Part shown: positions 33,101 to 40,222 of the stretch, piece by piece
How the letters are laid out: every line of letters starts with the position of its first letter
How positions within the stretch are numbered: the stretch's first letter is position 1
Assembly (NCBI GenBank): GCA_025933935.1
Contig: JAICYZ010000008.1
Coordinates: 1-40,222 of the forward strand
DNA length: 40,222 bases
Reading direction: 5' to 3'
Source: Chitinophagaceae bacterium
GTDB lineage: Bacteria; Bacteroidota; Bacteroidia; Chitinophagales; Chitinophagaceae
The notes under the pieces: generated by a model
The model's database searches: none
Seen by the model: only the letters and a program-made list of their open reading frames with translations
What the model was told of the DNA's origin: nothing
Made by a program: the position numbers and the translations under genes

Positions 33101-33683
33101 CAGGAGCACCGACAATATCAACGCGGGTAATTTCAGGCAGCTCTTCCAGTTTGTCCTTCGCGTCATCAGCAAATTTTTTCAAACTCATCATGTCATAATC
33201 ACCACTGAGATTCACAAACATGATTGGGAATTCACTAAAACTTACTTCCTGCACGTTTGGTTCCTGCGTAAGATCAGTAGGCAGATCTTTCTTTGCCTTA
33301 TCTACTGCATCTTTCGTTTTTTGCAACGCAACTTCAGTTTTTACATCTGTTTCAAATTCAACTGTTATGGCAGAAAAATCCTGTAAAGAGGTTGACGTAA
33401 TCTTATTAATCTTTGCACCGGTAATGCCTTTTATTTGTTTCTCAATCGGCTTAGTCACCAGGTTTTCCATATCCTTGGGAGAGTTACCTGCGTAGATCGT
33501 CTGTACATAAATCGTTGGAATTACAATGTCCGGAAATTGTTCTTTCGGCAACGTAACAAACTGATACACGCCCATTAATGACACAAAAAGTATCAGCAAA
33601 TAGATGGACGTTTTATTCTTGATTGCCCAGCTTGTTGGTTTAAACTCTTTGTATTTTTCCTTAAAATTTTCAGTTAAGCTCAT
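30108..33683 (-). CDS. RND efflux transporter permease (AcrB/HAE1 family)
   Basis: Inner-membrane proton-driven pump of 1191 residues. The N-terminus holds TM1 (SIYLLILFVSLMGVYQFV) followed by the first porter domain. The proton relay is intact: the Asp pair in TM4 (GLGIIVDDAIVVIENTHRIF) and the Lys in TM10 (GLAGIVVKNAILVIDF). Between TM6 and TM7 there is an extra segment of about 60-70 residues with two hydrophobic helices (AFLIPLVAGIFFDLV and NLMIFFAIIVVLNTYLF). A further hydrophobic helix (PLTLLFIPLMFVTMFIH) and a basic tail extend the C-terminus. That makes it longer than AcrB (1049). Last gene of the tetR-tolC-adaptor-RND operon. Substrate unknown. Confidence 0.95.
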   Translation of the reverse strand: MSLTENFKEKYKEFKPTSWAIKNKTSIYLLILFVSLMGVYQFVTLPKEQFPDIVIPTIYVQTIYAGNSPKDMENLVTKPIEKQIKGITGAKINKITSTSLQDFSAITVEFETDVKTEVALQKTKDAVDKAKKDLPTDLTQEPNVQEVSFSEFPIMFVNLSGDYDMMSLKKFADDAKDKLEELPEITRVDIVGAPEREFQINVDNYKMQSAGVTFNDIANAVKGENVDISGGLLDVGNMKRTLQIRGQFKNAFDISQIIVRNTSGMPIYLKDIATIKDTVKTSESYARLNGKNVVTLNIIKRAGENLIQTSDDVKKSVEEMKSTILPSNLNVVITGDQSRSTRTSFNDLVNSIVIGFVLVLLILMFFMGVTNAFFVALSVPLSMFVAFLFLPAADLIVGGNVTLNFIVLFALLFGLGIIVDDAIVVIENTHRIFMENKGKLSIFESAKMAAGEIFIPVLSGTLTTLAPFVPLLFWPGIIGKFMIYLPTMLIFTLTASLIVAFIMNPVFAVDFMNHPEEHGVKRKSAIFKSKAFLIPLVAGIFFDLVHVPFLGNLMIFFAIIVVLNTYLFDSWIHKFQNNVLPAIMRNYEKLLRWAVAGWRPVWLLVGTFVLLIFSLILFKIRNVPVVFFPKGDPNFIYVYLKLPVGSSVDYTDSITKDIEHKVTRVLDGRSGKPNPIVESVISNVAVGASDPSSGDRSTQPNLGRVQVSFVEYEKRNGVSTEPYLDSIRQAIKGIPGAQISVAQEQNGPPTEPPINIEVASEDFDVLTSTATELKTYLDSLQIPGVEELKLDVDLTNPEITLSINRQRAMIEGVSTAQIGQQIRTALFGLEVSKIKSGEDEYKIQLRNNELQRKNLSDLLNMNIVFRDMASGGQVKSIPISSLVDVDYTSTYGSIKRKNVKRVITIFSNVLSGYTPTEVNQNIATAISNFNKKSTNVTIKQTGEGEQQAETGAFLGKALMVALMLILFILVLQFNSISKPVIILTEILFSVIGVILGFSITGMGISVVMTGIGIVGLAGIVVKNAILVIDFADELRARGMKTREAVIQAGKIRIIPVLLTALAAIFALLPLAIGFNINFVTMFTDLNPHIFFGGDSAVFWKPLAWTIIFGLAFAFFMTLIMVPSMYLIAERLKRPMRRQFGGRWISIMGIPPLTLLFIPLMFVTMFIHNAKVRRRKRILGNKVGMRWIGSWF

Positions 33684-33730
33684 AAATATTTTGTTGTGCT
33701 TTACAGTAAAAGCAGTTTTAATTCATTTTC

Positions 33731-34948
33731 CTATTCTGCATTGGTTGTGATCGGCTGACCATCAAACAATCCCTGGAAACCGTCAGTTATCAATTGATCA
33801 CCGGCCTGCAAGCCACTTTTGATTTCAATATTATCACCATACAATTGCCCGATAACCACATCTCTTTTTTGGGCGACCATTTTATCACCTTCTTTTGCAG
33901 CAACCAGCACAAATTTTCCATTTTCACCGGTTTGCAATGTGTTCACCGGAATGGCGATTGAATTTGGCGCTGTGTAATCGAGGATATTTACCTGCGCTAT
34001 TTGATTTGGACGCAGATTCATTTCTTTCGGCACTTTTATTTCTGCAGTAAATCCGCGGGTAGTTGTTCCGATTGCTTCGCTGATAAAAGAAATCTCACTG
34101 TCAAAAGTTTTGTTGATGTCCGGTATTTTTACAATCACTTTCGTTCCTTTTTTTACCTGTCCTGAATAATTTTCGGGCACAGTAACGGTAATTTTCAGAT
34201 CGGTATCGTTTACAATTTTTATATAGCCGCCGGCCAAAGGATTGCCGTTAAAAGTTTCACCAACATGAGCAGTGATGTCATCTACCGTTCCATTTACATT
34301 ACTGTAAACATTGCTTTGATTTGCCTGTTCCTGTGCAGTGGCAACCTGTGCCTGTATTGCTTTTAATTGATTTTGTAATGTTTCTACATTGGTTTTTGCC
34401 TGCAACAATTGCACTTCGGTTCCGATATGCTGCGCCCAAAGATTGCTTTGTCTCTGGTAAACAGATTTCGCCAGGTCAAGTTGCGCCTGCACACTTCCTA
34501 ATTGTTGTTTTATGGCGTTTACATTTTCCCTGGCAACGGCATCGTCTAATTTTAAAATAAGCTGGCCTTTGTGGACTTTATCACCTTGCTTTACATAAAT
34601 GGCTTTTATCTGTCCGCCCTGGCCGCTCGGGGTTATATAGGAAATGTTTTTTGCATCCACACTTCCCTGCAGGTCCAGGTAATGTTTAAAATCTTCGGTT
34701 TTAACTGTCGTAAGCGCTACCAGTTTTGGCTTAGCCATTACAGCAGCACTCGTATCCTGCTTTGCAATATCTTTTTGCAAAGCGGTTATTTGGTCATCCA
34801 GTTTTTCTTTCTGTGTCTTCAGCTTTTGCAATTCAGTTTTTTTATCGCTCAGCGATTCATTCTTCTTTTTACTTGAATCGCCACATGATGAAACGACTGC
34901 AGTAAAAAATACAATCAGGCTGAGGTTGAGTAATTTTTTCATTGTCAA
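33731..34948 (-). CDS. RND efflux periplasmic adaptor (membrane fusion protein)
   Basis: A 405-residue lipoprotein linking the RND pump to the outer-membrane channel. The lipobox is VVSSC (Cys22). Between lipid anchor and barrel lies an extra charged coiled coil (about residues 32-65, KKTELQKLKTQKEKLDDQIT), common in Bacteroidota adaptors. The lipoyl half-motifs are GGQIKAIYVKQGDKVHKGQL and NVNGTVDDITAHVGETFNG, bracketing a hairpin coiled coil (about 125-195). Beta-barrel (VTVPENYSGQVKKGTKVIVK) and membrane-proximal domains follow. The start could also be the ATG at 34942. It lies 47 bases before the pump gene. Confidence 0.93.
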   Translation of the reverse strand: MTMKKLLNLSLIVFFTAVVSSCGDSSKKKNESLSDKKTELQKLKTQKEKLDDQITALQKDIAKQDTSAAVMAKPKLVALTTVKTEDFKHYLDLQGSVDAKNISYITPSGQGGQIKAIYVKQGDKVHKGQLILKLDDAVARENVNAIKQQLGSVQAQLDLAKSVYQRQSNLWAQHIGTEVQLLQAKTNVETLQNQLKAIQAQVATAQEQANQSNVYSNVNGTVDDITAHVGETFNGNPLAGGYIKIVNDTDLKITVTVPENYSGQVKKGTKVIVKIPDINKTFDSEISFISEAIGTTTRGFTAEIKVPKEMNLRPNQIAQVNILDYTAPNSIAIPVNTLQTGENGKFVLVAAKEGDKMVAQKRDVVIGQLYGDNIEIKSGLQAGDQLITDGFQGLFDGQPITTNAE

Positions 34949-34980
34949 GATTATTATTAGGGTTGATTTTTTTGTTTGGT

Positions 34981-36333
34981 TTAAAGTTTTCCTGTCGCTG
35001 TGAGGTAATCAATTTTCGCAACGATGGCATCATAAATAGAACTGTAATAATTATTTTGCGCCGTCACCAAATCAGCCTGCGCAGTAGATATTTCCTGGTT
35101 GCTGCCAAGTCCCTGGTCATATTTTAATTTGGTAGAATTATAAACTGATTCCGCAAGTTGGATATTCTTTTTTTGAGCATCCATGGTAAGAATTGCGGAT
35201 TTCATATTGATCCTTGCCTGGTTTACGTCGTTGTCAATAGAAGATTTTAATTGCTCCAGGTTGTTGTTCATTTTTTGAAGATTCAACCTGGCAGTTGAAA
35301 TATTTGCATTACGTGCGCCACCATCAAAAATGGGAATGTTTAAAGTAAAATTCATAAATGAAGTAGTGTACCACGGCTCACTGCCCTTGAAGAAAGTAAA
35401 GGTGGTGCGTTGTGCATTTTGATTAATGTTTGCTGAAAAAGTTAATGTCGGGATCTTACTTAACTGATATCTTTTTACATTATACTTTCCGAGATCAACG
35501 CTATTTTCCAATAGTTGATATTCTTTGCGATTTTCATAATTATAATCGGCATCCAGTATTCCTGATTTTATTTCTTCATCGGAAAGCGTATCGGTTAGAT
35601 AGAGCGAATCCTGTTGCGGAATATTCATCAAAAATTTCAAACCTTCTTTTCCTGCATCAATTTGGTTCTGTGCTTTTAATTTCTGTGTTTCCAGGTTGCT
35701 CAATTGCACCTGCACTTTATCTACATCCAGCTTTTCCGCAAATCCATTTTGGTAAATAATTTTTGTATCGTGAAGCAACTTTTCGTAAGTAGCAATATTG
35801 GCATCAATTGTTCCTATCTGCCTTTTCGCAACCGCCAATTGATAATAAATTTTATAGACATTTGCTTTTATTTGTTGTTTCGTAACCTCTGAAGTAAGCA
35901 CTGAATTTTGAATGGCTGCTTTTCTTGCCTGAAGACCAACAAAAACCTGTCCGTCAAATAGGATCTGCTGCAGATTGGCTCCGTAAGTCCCGCTATATTT
36001 TGTTCCAAATTTAATTGGGAAGAAAGTACCGGGAGTGCCACCCGCAAACTCAGCAGGCACAAGCTGTGTAGGAATAGAAAGGTAATCGACAAAGGAAACA
36101 GTTCCGTTGATCTGAGGCAAAGCAGCAGAAGTCACCTGCTTATTTTGTTGCTCCTGGAGTTGAATATCAACCAAAGCATTTTTTACCTGCACAGCATTTT
36201 TTAAAGCATAATCCACCGCTTCCTGGGCAGTGAAAGAATGAACTTCCGAAGGTGTTTTTTGCTGGGCATTGGCGATAAAGCAAATAGCGCTCATCATTGC
36301 CAATAAAGAAAATTTCATAAATCTTGTTTTCAT
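34981..36333 (-). CDS. TolC-family outer-membrane efflux channel
   Basis: A 450-residue outer-membrane factor. The signal peptide is about residues 1-24 (MKTRFMKFSLLAMMSAICFI then ANAQ). The mature sequence has the two-fold TolC repeat: each half a long helical hairpin rich in Gln, Asn, Leu (ATYEKLLHDTKIIYQNGFAE, LDVDKVQVQLSNLETQKLKA; later ESVYNSTKLKYDQGLGSNQE). The GxxxxLDV-type motif is typical. It starts six bases after the tetR stop. It completes a tripartite pump with the adaptor and RND permease. Confidence 0.94.
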   Translation of the reverse strand: MKTRFMKFSLLAMMSAICFIANAQQKTPSEVHSFTAQEAVDYALKNAVQVKNALVDIQLQEQQNKQVTSAALPQINGTVSFVDYLSIPTQLVPAEFAGGTPGTFFPIKFGTKYSGTYGANLQQILFDGQVFVGLQARKAAIQNSVLTSEVTKQQIKANVYKIYYQLAVAKRQIGTIDANIATYEKLLHDTKIIYQNGFAEKLDVDKVQVQLSNLETQKLKAQNQIDAGKEGLKFLMNIPQQDSLYLTDTLSDEEIKSGILDADYNYENRKEYQLLENSVDLGKYNVKRYQLSKIPTLTFSANINQNAQRTTFTFFKGSEPWYTTSFMNFTLNIPIFDGGARNANISTARLNLQKMNNNLEQLKSSIDNDVNQARINMKSAILTMDAQKKNIQLAESVYNSTKLKYDQGLGSNQEISTAQADLVTAQNNYYSSIYDAIVAKIDYLTATGKL

Positions 36334-36339
36334 TGTACG

Positions 36340-36969
36340 TTATTTTTTCATCCGGTCGTTTTCGGATCTTTCTTTTTGATATTTCGTAATTAATTTATAA
36401 CCTTTAGGCGTTACCATTCCAAACAGAAAAAATTCTATCAGTTGTTTGTGCAGGAAAGCCATCTGATAATGCTTTTGAGGGAAAAGTTCCTCGCTGAAAG
36501 GAAGTATCACGCATTCCAGGCGGATCTTGGCAATAATATCCGTATCCATTTCAGGGCGGTACAATTCTTCAGCTTTTCCTCTTTCGATATTTTTTTTGAT
36601 GATGTCCAGAAGAAAATTGTATTTGAACTCTTTAAACTTTTTGAAGGTTGCAGGATGATTTCTTTCGATGTCAAATAAAATGGTAGAATTCATATTGTCG
36701 AACATAGATTCCAGACTTTCCATTGCCAGAAATACTTCGTGTATTGCATTTTGCGCGTTTTCTCTGCTACTCAGACAAAACTTTTTATTAAAATTCAGTA
36801 TGTCGGCAATAACAGCGTCTACTAAATCATTTTTATCTGAAAAACACTGATAGATCGTTTTTTTTGAAACGCCCAGTTGCGATGCAATTTCATCCATCGT
36901 TACCGACTTTACTCCATAACGGCGGTAAAGTTCATCTGCTTTTTGTTTGATTCTCTCTCTTAATTCCAT
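36340..36969 (-). CDS. TetR/AcrR family regulator of the efflux operon
   Basis: A 209-residue regulator. The N-terminal HTH is MELRERIKQKADELYRRYGV, KSVTMDEIASQLGVSKKTIY and QCFSDKNDLV, an excellent TetR signature (residues about 3-50). The rest is helical and presumably binds an inducer. I use the ATG at 36969: a full -33/-7 promoter lies between it and the upstream ATG at 36999, and the extra ten residues are unlike TetR N-termini. As first gene of the operon it likely represses its own transcript and is relieved by a pump substrate, which is the rule for such regulators but untested here. Confidence 0.92.
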   Translation of the reverse strand: MELRERIKQKADELYRRYGVKSVTMDEIASQLGVSKKTIYQCFSDKNDLVDAVIADILNFNKKFCLSSRENAQNAIHEVFLAMESLESMFDNMNSTILFDIERNHPATFKKFKEFKYNFLLDIIKKNIERGKAEELYRPEMDTDIIAKIRLECVILPFSEELFPQKHYQMAFLHKQLIEFFLFGMVTPKGYKLITKYQKERSENDRMKK

Positions 36970-36977
36970 AGCGGCGG

Positions 36978-37008
36978 CAAAACTAAGGAAACTTTTCATG
37001 TCACCAAA
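36978..37008 (-). promoter_or_regulatory. Promoter of the tetR-tolC-adaptor-RND operon
   Basis: Reverse strand: TTTG (37008-37005), 19 bases, TAGTTTTG (36985-36978). Both boxes and their spacing match the Bacteroidota consensus. The predicted start is about five bases before the ATG at 36969. It decides the tetR start. Confidence 0.7.
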
Positions 37009-37114
37009 GTTTCCAAGAGAAAATTTTTATGAAATTTTAATTTTCAGGGATGAACGGGAAGGCTTGTGAGGAAGGAATGGCGAATGGTGAAGAATTAATT
37101 AAAAATTAAAAATT

Positions 37115-37320
37115 AAAAATTAAAAATTACGAATTACGAATTACGATTGATCTATTTGTCGTTCGTTTTGCAGTAAAGCAAAAAAAAAGCGAAAATTATG
37201 TTTGTATAACTGCTGAATTGTTTTTTTTTTTGAAAAATTAAAAATTACGAATTACGATCGATCTATTTGTCGGTTGGTTTCGCAGTAAAGCAAGAAAAAA
37301 GTGGAAATCGTATTTGCGGG
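37115..37320 (+). repeat. Imperfect direct repeat, two copies of about 85-90 bases
   Basis: Both copies contain, in order, AAAAATTAAAAATTACGAAT, TTACGAT(T/C)GATCTATTTG, TCG(G)TT(C/G)G, GCAGTAAAGCAA and an A-rich stretch then G(C/T)GGAAA or GCGAAAA-like bases. Copy 1 spans about 37115-37206, copy 2 about 37232-37320. They lie head to tail with about 25 bases between. Confidence 0.75.
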
Positions 37321-37359
37321 CATCATGAAAATTTCAAATTGTACAAGGTGCTCAATTGC

Positions 37360-37402
37360 TTTATTGTTGAATATTTACGGTAGCAAACAATTCAACAATA
37401 AA
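37360..37402. repeat. Long perfect inverted repeat 3' of glgC
   Basis: TTTATTGTTGAAT (37360-37372) and ATTCAACAATAAA (37390-37402) are exact reverse complements, 13 bases, around a 17-base loop. It begins 20 bases after the glgC stop. There is no T-run on the transcript strand, so it is at best a weak terminator or an mRNA 3'-end hairpin. Confidence 0.55.
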
Positions 37403-37421
37403 ACAATAAAACAATGAAAGA

Positions 37422-38717
37422 TCATTCAATAACAAAGCCATCCGGCAGAATAGCGCCTTTCTTTACCACTACAATTCCGTCTTTTACCGTATACAGTTCA
37501 TGATCGTTATTCTGCAAATGTGAGCCACCATTGATTCTTACGTTGTTTCCGATACGCACGTTTTTATCGATGATCGCATTATTGATGTAGCAATTATCTC
37601 CTACACCCAACTTTGGAATTCCTTTTTCTGAATCAAACCCCATCTCTTCAATGGTTTCATAATAATCGCTTCCCATAATATAACACCTGAAAACTTTGGT
37701 GCCATATCCAATTCTTGTTCGGATACCAATGACACAATTTTCCAGACGTTCTGCATGAATGATACAACCATCGCCGGCAATGGTATTAAGCAATGAACTG
37801 CCACTGATCTTTGCGGGTGGCAACATTCGTGGACGTGTATAAACTTTTTGCTCGTTGTGAAAAAGGTTGAAAGGTGGAAGTTCCTGTGTGAGTGCAAGAT
37901 TCGCCTCAAAGAAAGAAGAAATATTTCCAATATCTGTCCAATAGCCGCCGTATTGATAACTGAATACATCATGGTCTTTGATGGCAAACGGAATAATTTC
38001 TTTTCCAAAATCTGTTGCATCTTTTTTCTGATTATCGAGCAAGTCAATTAATACCTCTTTTTTAAAAAGATAAATCCCCATGGAAGCAAGATAATTTCTC
38101 CCCATTCTTTGCATATCCTCTTTGGTGTCGCTGATCCAATCTGGTAAAATATCCAATCCCGGTTTTTCTATAAACGAAACAATGCGGTTCTCTTCATTCG
38201 ATTTTAAAATGCCAAATTCTGTTGCTTCTTTTTCGGTCACAGGAATTGTAGCAATCGTAATATCTGCGCCATCTTTGGCATGCGTACGAAACATGTTTCC
38301 AAAATCCATTTGATACAACTGATCACCGGATAAAATAAGCACATGATCGTACTCAAGACTGGTCAGATAACGCAACGACTGGCGCACCGCATCAGCAGTC
38401 CCCTGGAACCATTCAGAACTTTCAGGCGTTTGTTCTGCGGCGAGGATGTCAACAAATCCACTACTGAAATTGCTGAACTGGTACGTATTTTTTATGTGCT
38501 TATTGAGCGAGGCTGAGTTAAATTGAGTAAGCACAAAAATCCTGTTGATATTTGAATTAATACAATTGGAAATCGGAATATCCACCAATCGGTATTTTCC
38601 GGCAATAGGCACAGCCGGTTTGCTTCTATGACGGGTGAGCGGATACAACCTGGAACCTGCGCCACCACCGAGTATTACTGCAATTACTGACTTACTGATC
38701 CACATATTTGTTTGCAT
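37422..38717 (-). CDS. glgC: Glucose-1-phosphate adenylyltransferase
   Basis: Makes ADP-glucose from ATP and glucose-1-phosphate, the regulated first step of glycogen synthesis. The 431-residue protein has the nucleotidyltransferase motif VIAVILGGGAGSRLYPLT (G17-R23), RSKPAVPIAGKYRLVDIPIS, and the substrate motif SFIEKPG. A C-terminal left-handed beta-helix (INNAIIDKNVRIGNNVRING) provides allosteric regulation in relatives. The ATG at 38705 is an alternative start. It lies 104 bases after glgA in the same orientation, so glgA-glgC is a probable operon. Confidence 0.95.
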   Translation of the reverse strand: MQTNMWISKSVIAVILGGGAGSRLYPLTRHRSKPAVPIAGKYRLVDIPISNCINSNINRIFVLTQFNSASLNKHIKNTYQFSNFSSGFVDILAAEQTPESSEWFQGTADAVRQSLRYLTSLEYDHVLILSGDQLYQMDFGNMFRTHAKDGADITIATIPVTEKEATEFGILKSNEENRIVSFIEKPGLDILPDWISDTKEDMQRMGRNYLASMGIYLFKKEVLIDLLDNQKKDATDFGKEIIPFAIKDHDVFSYQYGGYWTDIGNISSFFEANLALTQELPPFNLFHNEQKVYTRPRMLPPAKISGSSLLNTIAGDGCIIHAERLENCVIGIRTRIGYGTKVFRCYIMGSDYYETIEEMGFDSEKGIPKLGVGDNCYINNAIIDKNVRIGNNVRINGGSHLQNNDHELYTVKDGIVVVKKGAILPDGFVIE

Positions 38718-38753
38718 TTTATTTTAAGTTTAAAATTTAAAGTTCTACAAGGC

Positions 38754-38810
38754 TGAAGGTTCAACGTTCAAAGTTCAACGTTACCTTCAACATTCAACCT
38801 TCAACATCAA
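38754..38810. repeat. GTTCAACnTTCAA filler repeat between glgA and glgC
   Basis: About 57 bases made of degenerate TTCAACGTTCAAAG-like units on the forward strand, with inverted GAAGGTT/AACCTTC ends. Similar strings are common between genes in Bacteroidota. No role can be assigned. Confidence 0.5.
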
Positions 38811-38821
38811 ACCTTTAACCA

Positions 38822-40222
38822 TCATGCACGATACAAATTAATATAAATCTCTGCGCTTCTTTCCCAACTGTGGTCGATCTGCATAATGTGCCTGATGATA
38901 TCATTCATTTTTTCTTTTTGTTCATACAATTCGGTTGCACGATAAACAGCATTACAAATATCACCAACAGAAGCGGTATTAAAACAAATGCCAAAACCAT
39001 CTGGATCACCAAAATCCTTAACGGTATCTTTTAATCCACCGGTGCGCCTCACAATTGGAATCGTTCCATAGCGCAATGCATACATTTGATTCAAACCACA
39101 CGGTTCTACCCTGCTTGGCATCAATAAAAAATCAGCACCTGCATACATTTCATGACTTAATTTTTCATTGTACCCGATTTGAGTATTGTAATATCCGAAG
39201 AGGTGAATGTGCAAATTGCTTAATTGATATTCGATATAAGGATCACCACTTCCCAAAACCAAAAAATTCATTTTGCCTTCCATATAATAAATAGAATCGC
39301 CAATTACCTGGGGTAATAAATCCGCGGCTTTTTCCCCAACAAGCCTTCCAATAAAAATGATCAAAGGTTTGTTTTCCTCCAGGTTAAACCGCTTACACAA
39401 ATCTTTTTTATTTGCGCGTTTTTTTTCAGAGAAATCTTGCAAACCAAATTTTTCATCCAGGTACTTATCCGTTTCCGGATTCCATACTTCCACATCTATG
39501 CCGTTTAAGATTCCAAAACATTTTCCTCTTTCATACTGAAATAATTTTTCCAGTCCGTTGGCTGAATACATCAACTCTTCCAGGTAGCCATGACTTACCG
39601 TATTTACTTTTGAAGCGCATTTCACGGCGCATGCGAGGCTGTTGATGGTGTTATCCCATTCCAGCAGTCCCCATTTCCATTTATCCCAATCAGGAATATA
39701 ATTTGATTTGCTCCAGTCCATCCATCCCTGGTATTGTGCATTATGAATTGTCAAAATCGTTTTAATAGAAGACAAATTTTTATAAGCAAAACAATGTTGC
39801 ATCATAAAAGGAACCAGTCCCGCCTGGTGATCATGTACATGTACAATATCAGGATGATGATGCCATTTGCTCATCCAGTCTACTACAGCAATTTGAAAAG
39901 CAGTGAAGCGTTCGGTATCGTCATCATAACCGTAAATTTTTGCGCGATCGAGCAAACCATTGATATCAACGAGATACAAATCGAAGCCCAACACATTGGT
40001 TGCTTCTTTGATGATCGTATATTCAAACCAGTAATGCGCCATTCCAAAAGCGCCTTTATGAACGACTTCGAATTGATGATTGTACAAAAATTTAGTGCGA
40101 TACATGGGCATTACCACTTTCGCGATATGCCCCAGCTTGTTTTGATATTTTGGCAAAGCACCCACTACATCGCCCAGTCCGCCTGCTTTTGCCATTGGGT
40201 AACATTCTGCACTTACATGAAT
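38822..40222 (-). CDS. glgA: Glycogen synthase, C-terminal part (runs off right edge)
   Basis: GT5 glycosyltransferase that adds glucose from ADP-glucose to growing glycogen. The visible 466 residues read in frame from the right edge as IHVSAECYPMAKAGGLGDVV, so the true start lies outside the window and the ATG at 40195 is internal. The ADP-glucose motif KAGGLGDVVGALP, the HDHQAGLVPF segment, the second-domain FIGRLVGEKAADLL and the C-terminal PSRVEPCGLNQMYALRYGTI carry the family's catalytic and nucleotide-binding residues. Only about ten N-terminal residues seem missing. It is upstream of glgC in the same orientation. Confidence 0.95.
   Translation of the reverse strand: MHVSAECYPMAKAGGLGDVVGALPKYQNKLGHIAKVVMPMYRTKFLYNHQFEVVHKGAFGMAHYWFEYTIIKEATNVLGFDLYLVDINGLLDRAKIYGYDDDTERFTAFQIAVVDWMSKWHHHPDIVHVHDHQAGLVPFMMQHCFAYKNLSSIKTILTIHNAQYQGWMDWSKSNYIPDWDKWKWGLLEWDNTINSLACAVKCASKVNTVSHGYLEELMYSANGLEKLFQYERGKCFGILNGIDVEVWNPETDKYLDEKFGLQDFSEKKRANKKDLCKRFNLEENKPLIIFIGRLVGEKAADLLPQVIGDSIYYMEGKMNFLVLGSGDPYIEYQLSNLHIHLFGYYNTQIGYNEKLSHEMYAGADFLLMPSRVEPCGLNQMYALRYGTIPIVRRTGGLKDTVKDFGDPDGFGICFNTASVGDICNAVYRATELYEQKEKMNDIIRHIMQIDHSWERSAEIYINLYRA

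Larger units (their letters stand above)
37009..37421. other. Repeat-rich intergenic region between glgC and tetR
   Basis: A spacer of more than 400 bases with no gene. It holds AAAAATT heptamer runs (about 37100-37127), a duplicated block (copies about 37115-37206 and 37232-37320), an oligo-T run at 37221-37231 and a long inverted repeat at 37360-37402. Confidence 0.7.

Noticed and set aside
37100-37320. Possible CRISPR array in the AT-rich repeats
   Set aside because: Only two diverged copies plus heptamer runs, no constant repeat with unique spacers of regular length, and no cas gene in the window.
1-40222. Insertion sequences, prophage or integrative element
   Set aside because: No transposase, integrase, phage or conjugation gene was seen, and tRNA-Pro is not followed by an element or a repeated tRNA end.
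40195-40222. ATG at 40195 as the start of glgA
   Set aside because: The frame stays open to the edge and encodes IHVSAECYP just before it, the normal GlgA N-terminal strand, so this ATG is internal.

Overview
The window looks like ordinary chromosome from a member of the Bacteroidota, most likely a Chitinophagaceae-type bacterium. Several things point there. Start codons lack Shine-Dalgarno sequences. Genes are preceded by the Bacteroidota promoter element TAnnTTTG, in places with a TTTG/TTG box about 20 bases upstream. DNA is AT-rich and short degenerate filler repeats lie between genes. The gene content fits as well: a DUF3822-rsmD pair, NamZ/DUF1343, a DUF1080 protein, DUF2382 proteins, a long IspH and many exported proteins ending their signal peptides in AQ or GQ. 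I see no transposase, integrase, phage gene or CRISPR array. The taxonomic call is inference from these traits.

Layout. 1-357 is the 5' part of ndk, running off the left edge. 615-4386 is a forward run: DUF3822, rsmD, bioD, 5-formyl-THF cyclo-ligase and lpxK. It is followed at 4448-4983 by an unrecognised pair of overlapping small genes that resembles a toxin-antitoxin module. 5201-9193 (reverse) is gyrA followed by a TPR protein, ending in a clear terminator. 9506-11957 holds an exported M28 peptidase and, on the other strand, a DUF1080 protein. 12267-14551 is a stress/envelope cassette: a DUF2382 protein, a membrane-anchored OmpA-domain protein and a PRC-barrel/DUF2382 fusion. A soluble PAS histidine kinase, an NTF2-like exported protein, a sulfatase and ispH follow.

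19942-21249 is a cytoplasmic GH13 enzyme, followed by two small exported proteins of unknown role. 22617-24522 (reverse) is a likely pyrB-coaD-thioesterase operon, then namZ, a forward ALDH7-type dehydrogenase, tRNA-Pro(CGG), a calcium/proton antiporter, a small lipoprotein and a DUF805 protein. 30108-36969 (reverse) is a complete tripartite efflux operon, tetR-tolC-adaptor-RND permease, with a recognisable promoter and a strong terminator. After a repeat-rich spacer come glgC and the 3' portion of glgA, which runs off the right edge.

How the genes fit together. Much of the window is housekeeping: nucleotide, pyrimidine, CoA, folate, biotin, isoprenoid and lipid A synthesis, DNA topology and rRNA modification. 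Glycogen metabolism is represented by glgC and glgA, possibly with the GH13 enzyme. The most unusual items are the small-gene pair at 4448-4983, the DUF2382/OmpA/PRC cassette, a G in place of the catalytic D of the RsmD DPPY motif, a G at the GyrA position equivalent to E. coli D87, and several promoters whose -7 box nearly touches the start codon, suggesting leaderless or very short-leader mRNAs.
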